Below are positions 59,145-64,000 of a stretch of 64,000 bases of DNA, one piece after another. Under the pieces are notes generated by a model. The model had not been told where the DNA came from. It saw only the letters and a program-made list of their open reading frames with translations, and made no database searches. Source of the stretch: Epiperipatus broadwayi (Eukaryota > Onychophora > Udeonychophora > Euonychophora > Peripatidae); contig JAQFVV010006200.1 of the NCBI GenBank assembly GCA_028023455.1, positions 4,441,860 through 4,505,859 on the forward strand, given 5' to 3'. Within the stretch, counting starts at the first letter, position 1. Each line of letters starts with the position of its first letter. The position numbers and the translations under genes are program-made.

Positions 59145-61251
59145 TCAAGCAGAGTAGTTCCATTTTGTTCCAAAATGTATTTGCATGTCTTCTTGGATTA
59201 TTGTTATACACGCTGGAGCATCTTGTACACCGCAGTGAAAATAATGTAAAAGTTCTTGCTGAAATATGTAGGTAACTACCTTTAATGAATGATTGTAAAG
59301 TGTTTGAATGTTACAATTTATTTGTTTATACAATGATGGTATGGATGAGAAAATATTATCAAATGCAAGGCAGATAAAAAGAAAATGTTTTTTAGTCACA
59401 GTCTCTCTATACATAACCAGCATATGTCTTCTGTATTTATGTAATGCCTTCTATATCTATAAAGGTGCAATATTGGTAGTGCTTCAAGATTTAATTTGAG
59501 CAAAAAATCATAATAATTGGGTTCTAATGATCAGAATTTGAATTTTTGGGTTAGTTGTCTATTGTTAATGTTTAAAATTGATCTTTTATCATTTAAGGGA
59601 GAGCAAATTATTGGGTATATATCCCAATATTTAAATTTATCTTGAGGTGGTGAATAAGTAAAGTTTGAAATGTTGAGAATTAATGCAAACATGATTTTCC
59701 AGTATCCATTGCCTGGTGGTGACTTATTTGCTGGGGTAATCTTGAAGAATACTTTCATGTATGGAATAAATGAGCACAAGAAGAAATAAGATTTAATATC
59801 TTTTGAATGTTAAAAATATTTATTAAATGTAGACCCAACCCATTTTTTATTAGGGAAGCTTGAATACATTTTAGTGAAATTGAAACAGACTTTTTTCCTT
59901 ATAGAAACTTTCTACATAGTGAAATTATTGTACTAGTAAAAGATATTGTACTAATAAAAGATTTAGTGTGTAGTATTATTCATAAATAGTATATGATTTG
60001 AATCATATTTAATAGATTAAAAAGGGATAGTTTTGAGTACAATGATAGGCAAGATTTTGAAAGGGAATCAATTATATTTTCAGTTTTATTTTTTATTTTG
60101 TCTTGTATTTGTCGACACATTTCTAAGTTGCTCAAATAAAAGGGGAATCCCACAAAAGAGCTAGGTTTTCTTTGAAAATGTTGTGTGTAAAATTGTCATG
60201 TATATATTGACCAAGCACAAGATTTATCCATGTTAAACTCCACCTTGTATTTGTTAGTGTATGAATTAAGAATTGTTAATAGAGTTGGGATCTGTTTTTT
60301 AGAGGTTAAAAAAATTGAGACATTATCCATGTAGGCAATACAGGATATGCTTGCTTTCAGACTGGGTATATATAAGCCTGATAATTCTTTTTCTATAATA
60401 TTCAGTAGGGGATTGATATAGATAGCAAAAAAGGGTACTCAGTGGAGAATCTCATGGAATTGCACAGTAAGGTGCAAAAGAGAGTGAATTCTTTCCATTA
60501 AGTGTAATATGTATTTTTTGACCTAATAGAAGTTTGGTGATTAATACTTCAATGAGGAGTTGAATCAAAATCATATCAAATGCTGATTTTATATCCAGTT
60601 GGATCATAACTGGATTATATTTTTTATTATTTCTGACAGAATCAATAACTGTTTTGAATAGTAGGATTGCTTGTATTGAAGATGAACCTTTCTCAGAAAA
60701 TTGGCTTATAGATAGTATAGATATAAGTCAGAGTTCTATTTAGTCTTTACTAATTGACTCCAACAGTTTGATACCAGTGGGATCAGTGATAGGCATCTTA
60801 GTTTGTTTAATGTGGTTATTTTTCATGTGTTTTGGTTAATGGTACTAAGAAAATAGAGTATAATCCATGTATATGATAGACTTTCTTGGGTTAGAAAATT
60901 ATCTAGATTACTTAAGTACTGTGCAGTAAATTTTTCTAAATGCTTGAATACAAAGCAAAATATACCATGCATTCCTGGGTGACATAAGTTTGGTGTTGAT
61001 GCTAATTTTTGAATAAAATCCTTGGGAGTAAATACTGTTTCTTCTTCTGACTCACTGAGAAAAAATGGCGCAGGATTGAATTTTTTCTTCTCTTGAAGTT
61101 TGGATTTGAAATGTGCATAGAGAAGTAGCAACATGTTGTAAACAGAGATTATATTTTCTTGTATTTTAATTACTGATGGTATGTGAGTTGATGGCTTTTG
61201 TCCCGGTGCCCAGAGAATATAGTGTCTGGACCATGTGTGTGTCTGTCTCAA
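59145..61251 (-). pseudogene. LINE reverse transcriptase with C-terminal zinc-knuckle, decayed
   Basis: Minus strand from 61251: linker and RT start (FTPKDFIQKLASTPNLCHPGMHGI, about 61045-60970), GIKLLES, an IQLDIKSAFDMI palm motif (about 60605-60570), NGKNSLSFAPYCAIP, and the catalytic box reading AYMDN (60321-60339), where most LINEs have YADD. Further on come a SPPGNGYWKIMFALILN segment (about 59715-59665) and a CCHC-like knuckle split over two frames: DICWLC near 59430-59415, then KHFLFIC near 59390-59370. The order RT then GYWK then CCHC is visible despite stops and frameshifts. It is a LINE outside the RTE group found elsewhere here, and the precise clade is not assigned. The upstream endonuclease is absent. 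Inactive. Confidence 0.75.
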
Positions 61252-61957
61252 AAAGAATTTTCTTTTTTTTTTTTTATTGCCAGATATTCTCTAAGTTACT
61301 ACAATTTTATTTTTGATTAATTATTTATACCTACACACATATATACATTAAATGATCTTAAAAACAACAATAATACAAATAACTATGGAATAAAGAAGAT
61401 ATCCACCTGGAAATTGAATAATAAATATTAAACAAAGTTCATACACCTAGAGTCCCCTCATCTTAAAATTTCCTTGTTAAATTCACATGAAGAAAATCCA
61501 TAAACTGATGATATATTTCAAAGATAGTATAATCCCAAAAGTTTATTTTTTAAATATTCAAAGTTTATTTAAATAAATAATCTTTAGCAAGTTATAGCAA
61601 GGCATAACATTTTAGATAACTCAAAATAATATCATTCTTAAAATAATTAGATTGTTATTTATAAAATCTAAGTCATTAACTTATTTGGGTATAACTATGG
61701 CAAATTATTTATTTCTTAGTGCAAAAATATATACACACACATATATGTATGTTAATCCACATAGTAAATCTTCATAAGCATTTTTATAATTTTTTAAAAC
61801 GCACTTAAAATTCATTTATTGGTTGTTAAAATAGGTTAATCTTACAAAAGAAAAATCATTTTTGGAGTAAACATTATTATTACTTAACCTTGCATAGTAC
61901 AATTTAAATTAAACATTAAAAAAATATGTTTTAAAATTTATCTACCGCAAAATGACT
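61252..61957. other. AT-rich stretch without recognised feature
   Basis: A T-run (61263-61276), possibly the 5' flank of the LINE insertion, and CA/TA simple sequence. No gene. Confidence 0.5.
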
Positions 61958-62232
61958 GCTGGAGAGTTGCATTAGGTCCTAAGATCTAGATGCAGTGCTG
62001 TCAGATCAAAGGTTTTTTACAGATAAAGACTGCAAGCTAAAAACTAGTCTGGGAATGGTGGATGAGTATGCACTAGATAGGTAATTTATGCTCAAACCAT
62101 CTTGCATTCTATATGGAGAGTTTTGCCTAAAAGCTGCGATTTTTAGCTGACACAACCAATAATATAATTAGCGGTTAAAAGGTTAACAACTTGTAGAAGC
62201 ATAGGAAATGGTGTTCATATGATGTTTAGTCA
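61958..62232 (+). mobile_element. Family D element, copy 3
   Basis: It contains GGAGAGTTGCATTAGGTCCT, the degenerate hammerhead, GGATGAGTATGCACTAGATAGG, a CTATATGGAGAGTTTTGCC block and a TTCATATGATGTTTAG end matching other family D members. Parts of the middle are deleted. Confidence 0.6.
62005..62065 (+). ncRNA. Degenerate family D hammerhead
   Basis: The core reads CAGATAA (62020-62026) and GAAAC reads AAAAC, followed by TAGTC and TGGGAA. Stem I still pairs through wobble (TTTTTA/TGGGAA). Inactive but positionally equivalent to 37615-37669. Confidence 0.5.
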
Positions 62233-62235
62233 TTA

Positions 62236-62306
<71 letters not shown>

Positions 62307-62332
62307 CAACAACAACAACAACAACAATAATA
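62236..62332. repeat. (AAT)n-(AAC)n microsatellite
   Basis: AAT units are followed by about eight AAC units and two or three AAT units. Confidence 0.95.
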
Positions 62333-62489
62333 AAAAGAATCATGAATATTACTTTGTATTCTGATGTATTTACAATAATTCCAAAATTAAAATAAGCATT
62401 ACCTGACAGTCTTAAACAGTCAATAACACATAAAATCATGACAATAATTTTTTAAAATATGATAATACCTATTTCAGATCTAATCAAAG

Positions 62490-63225
62490 ATGGTACTATA
62501 TATATAAATAGAAGTAGACGATCTTCAATAGCTAAGAATGATCATGCTTTGAATCAACAAACAATTAGAAGAAAAGGATGGACTATTTAACTTTAGCTTT
62601 GATATTATTTAAGAAAATATTGGTTGATGATACTGAAAATGAAGCCCTCAGTTTATTTAAAGTGTAGTTTAAATGCAATGTGTGTCATTTTGATATGCTA
62701 TTAAATAAAGTCAATGCTTTATTTTTAGCATCACAACAAATGTTTGCTTAAATAATGTCAAATTTGAAATTAAAAACAGTCCATCCTTTTTCTTCTAAAT
62801 GTTTGTTGACACATGAGTACAATTATTCTTAGCTATCAGAGGTTATCTACTTCTATGTAATTTACATATATACTTTGAACTAAGCATACTTAGTATTTAA
62901 TATATTTATAAGACAAACTTTAGATCAATATTTCAAGATCTTTAAAAGAGAGATCTTTTCATCTTGTAATACTTAAATATCAATTCAGAGTGATATACAT
63001 TATATTTAAAATATGGCTATTAGATAAATTGAATGCTTTATTTCCAGCATCATCAGCACATGCTTGCTTACATAGCATCAAAGATGAAGTTAAGGAAAAT
63101 CCATCCTTTTTTCCTAAATGTTTGTAGATACATAATCACAATCATTCTTACCTGTCAGGGATTGTCTGCTTCCATTTAATATACATATATACTTTAGGTC
63201 AAGCATATTTAATATTTAATATCAG
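62490..63225. repeat. Three-unit array: one inverted, two direct copies (~150 bp)
   Basis: A block centred on CCATCC-TTTT-CTAAATGTTTGT occurs in plus orientation at about 62729-62875 and 63040-63195 and inverted at about 62500-62645. AGAAGTAGA / TCTACTTCT and GAATGATCATGC-type strings pair across the first two units. Confidence 0.7.
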
Positions 63226-63712
63226 TGTATATAAAATCTATACCAATATTTGTCTATAAGACTGTCAGATACTTCCTGTGAATGTATGTTTGTCTGAAAG
63301 GCTGTCACATGTCAAATTCACAGTCAATTAAAAAAAAATCTATTACATTTGTTCATAATGATGTCAAATTCACAATTGAAAAATAAAAAAAACAACTTTA
63401 AATTTGTTTTTATAAATAAATAACTATATCTAATTAAACCATAATTAATAATTCCACCCTTTATATTTAATAATTCGTAATTTTTATTATAAAGCATATT
63501 TTATGTGATGGAAGTAATTCCACCATTAACAATTGTTCGTAATGCTGTCCTATTCACATATGAAATATAACAAGTACACCTAAACCTCACTTAGCCATTG
63601 GCTACTTAGCAATATTTCACAATAGCGATCATCATCAATTTGTACCCACTACTTCAATTTACAATTGATTATTCACTATAAGGATCGGAAATTTTTTTTT
63701 TTTTTAATTTAG

Positions 63713-63832
63713 AACATCAACAAATTAAAAAAAAAAACTTCTATAAATCTATATATATATGTTCAGTATTAATATAAAAAAATAAAGTTTTTGAAAAGAA
63801 AAAGGAGAAGGATTTTTTAATTTGTTGATGTT
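63713..63832. repeat. Foldback with 20 bp arms
   Basis: AACATCAACAAATTAAAAAA (63713-63732) is the reverse complement of 63813-63832. GC-richer sequences on both sides (63575-63690 and 63840-64000) resemble DNA-transposon ends, but the window stops before this can be judged. Confidence 0.6.
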
Positions 63833-64000
63833 ATTGTAGAACATATATACACCTGGGTCTCGTTTTACGAGATAGATAGATTCCTCAGAAAACATGCGCA
63901 AACGAAATCGCACAAAAATAGATGTAACTTACATTGAAAAAGGGGGGATGTGGTCTGTGATTTTTCAAAATTCATGTAAAAGCAAAGCACCAATGTAAAA

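Noticed and set aside
61505-61520. CTGATGA near 61507 as a further hammerhead
   Set aside because: No stem II or GAAA follows at the right distance. The same holds for the CTGATGA strings near 14284-14291, 17343 and 50935 (minus strand).

Overview
This window is AT-rich, intron- and repeat-dominated nuclear DNA from an invertebrate animal. The species cannot be fixed from the sequence. The evidence is the very low GC content, abundant (TA)n and (AAT)n microsatellites, animal-type mobile elements (Penelope-like, RTE-type LINE, mariner, Tigger/pogo, tRNA-derived SINEs), and a fragment of a titin/twitchin-type muscle protein, which points to a bilaterian. No intact host gene could be supported, and almost every long reading frame belongs to a decayed mobile element.

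Layout. 1.2-1.9 kb: decayed mariner on the minus strand. 2.3-5.7 kb: two Penelope-like element (PLE) copies facing away from each other, forming a ~3.4 kb inverted repeat. 7.9-8.6 kb: a third PLE tail. 9.7-15.6 kb: an RTE-type LINE split by a ~3.1 kb insertion and hit again by a SINE with a visible target duplication. 16.4-17.0 kb: head-to-head short elements. 17.9-19.5 kb: a retroelement remnant in which Ig-FN3-Ig muscle-protein sequence sits between a gag-like start and an integrase end. 22-32 kb: SINE-like repeats, foldbacks and AT-rich filler. 32.2-34.3 and 55.2-57.4 kb: two copies of a 2.1 kb repeat with LTR-like ends. 35.7-36.2 kb: a GIY-YIG endonuclease remnant of another PLE. 37.5-38.2 kb: nested foldback. 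38.7-43.6 kb: SINEs, an RTE 3' end and a palindromic element. 44.5-46.7 kb: a Tigger/pogo transposon with TIRs and a broken transposase. 49-55 kb: SINEs, a tandem repeat and a minus-strand RTE. 58-64 kb: long (ATT)n, a minus-strand LINE and short inverted/direct repeat arrays.

The two most interesting signals are these. (1) A ~300 bp tRNA-like short element, present at least six times here (two of them as inverted pairs, giving eight sites), carries what folds on paper as a type I hammerhead self-cleaving ribozyme. The best copies are at 49271-49338 and 27500-27565, and stem II covaries between copies. A second, unrelated family (best copy 37615-37669, minus strand) also fits a type I hammerhead, with a cleavage site of GUC type. 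Several PLE ends carry related CTGATGA-stem-GAAA signatures. (2) The 440-codon open frame at 18214-19536 looks like RNA-mediated capture of a host giant-muscle-protein segment by an LTR retroelement: host domains replace most of gag-pol and are in frame with the integrase end.

All calls rest on reading the sequence by eye. No folding program or database search was run.
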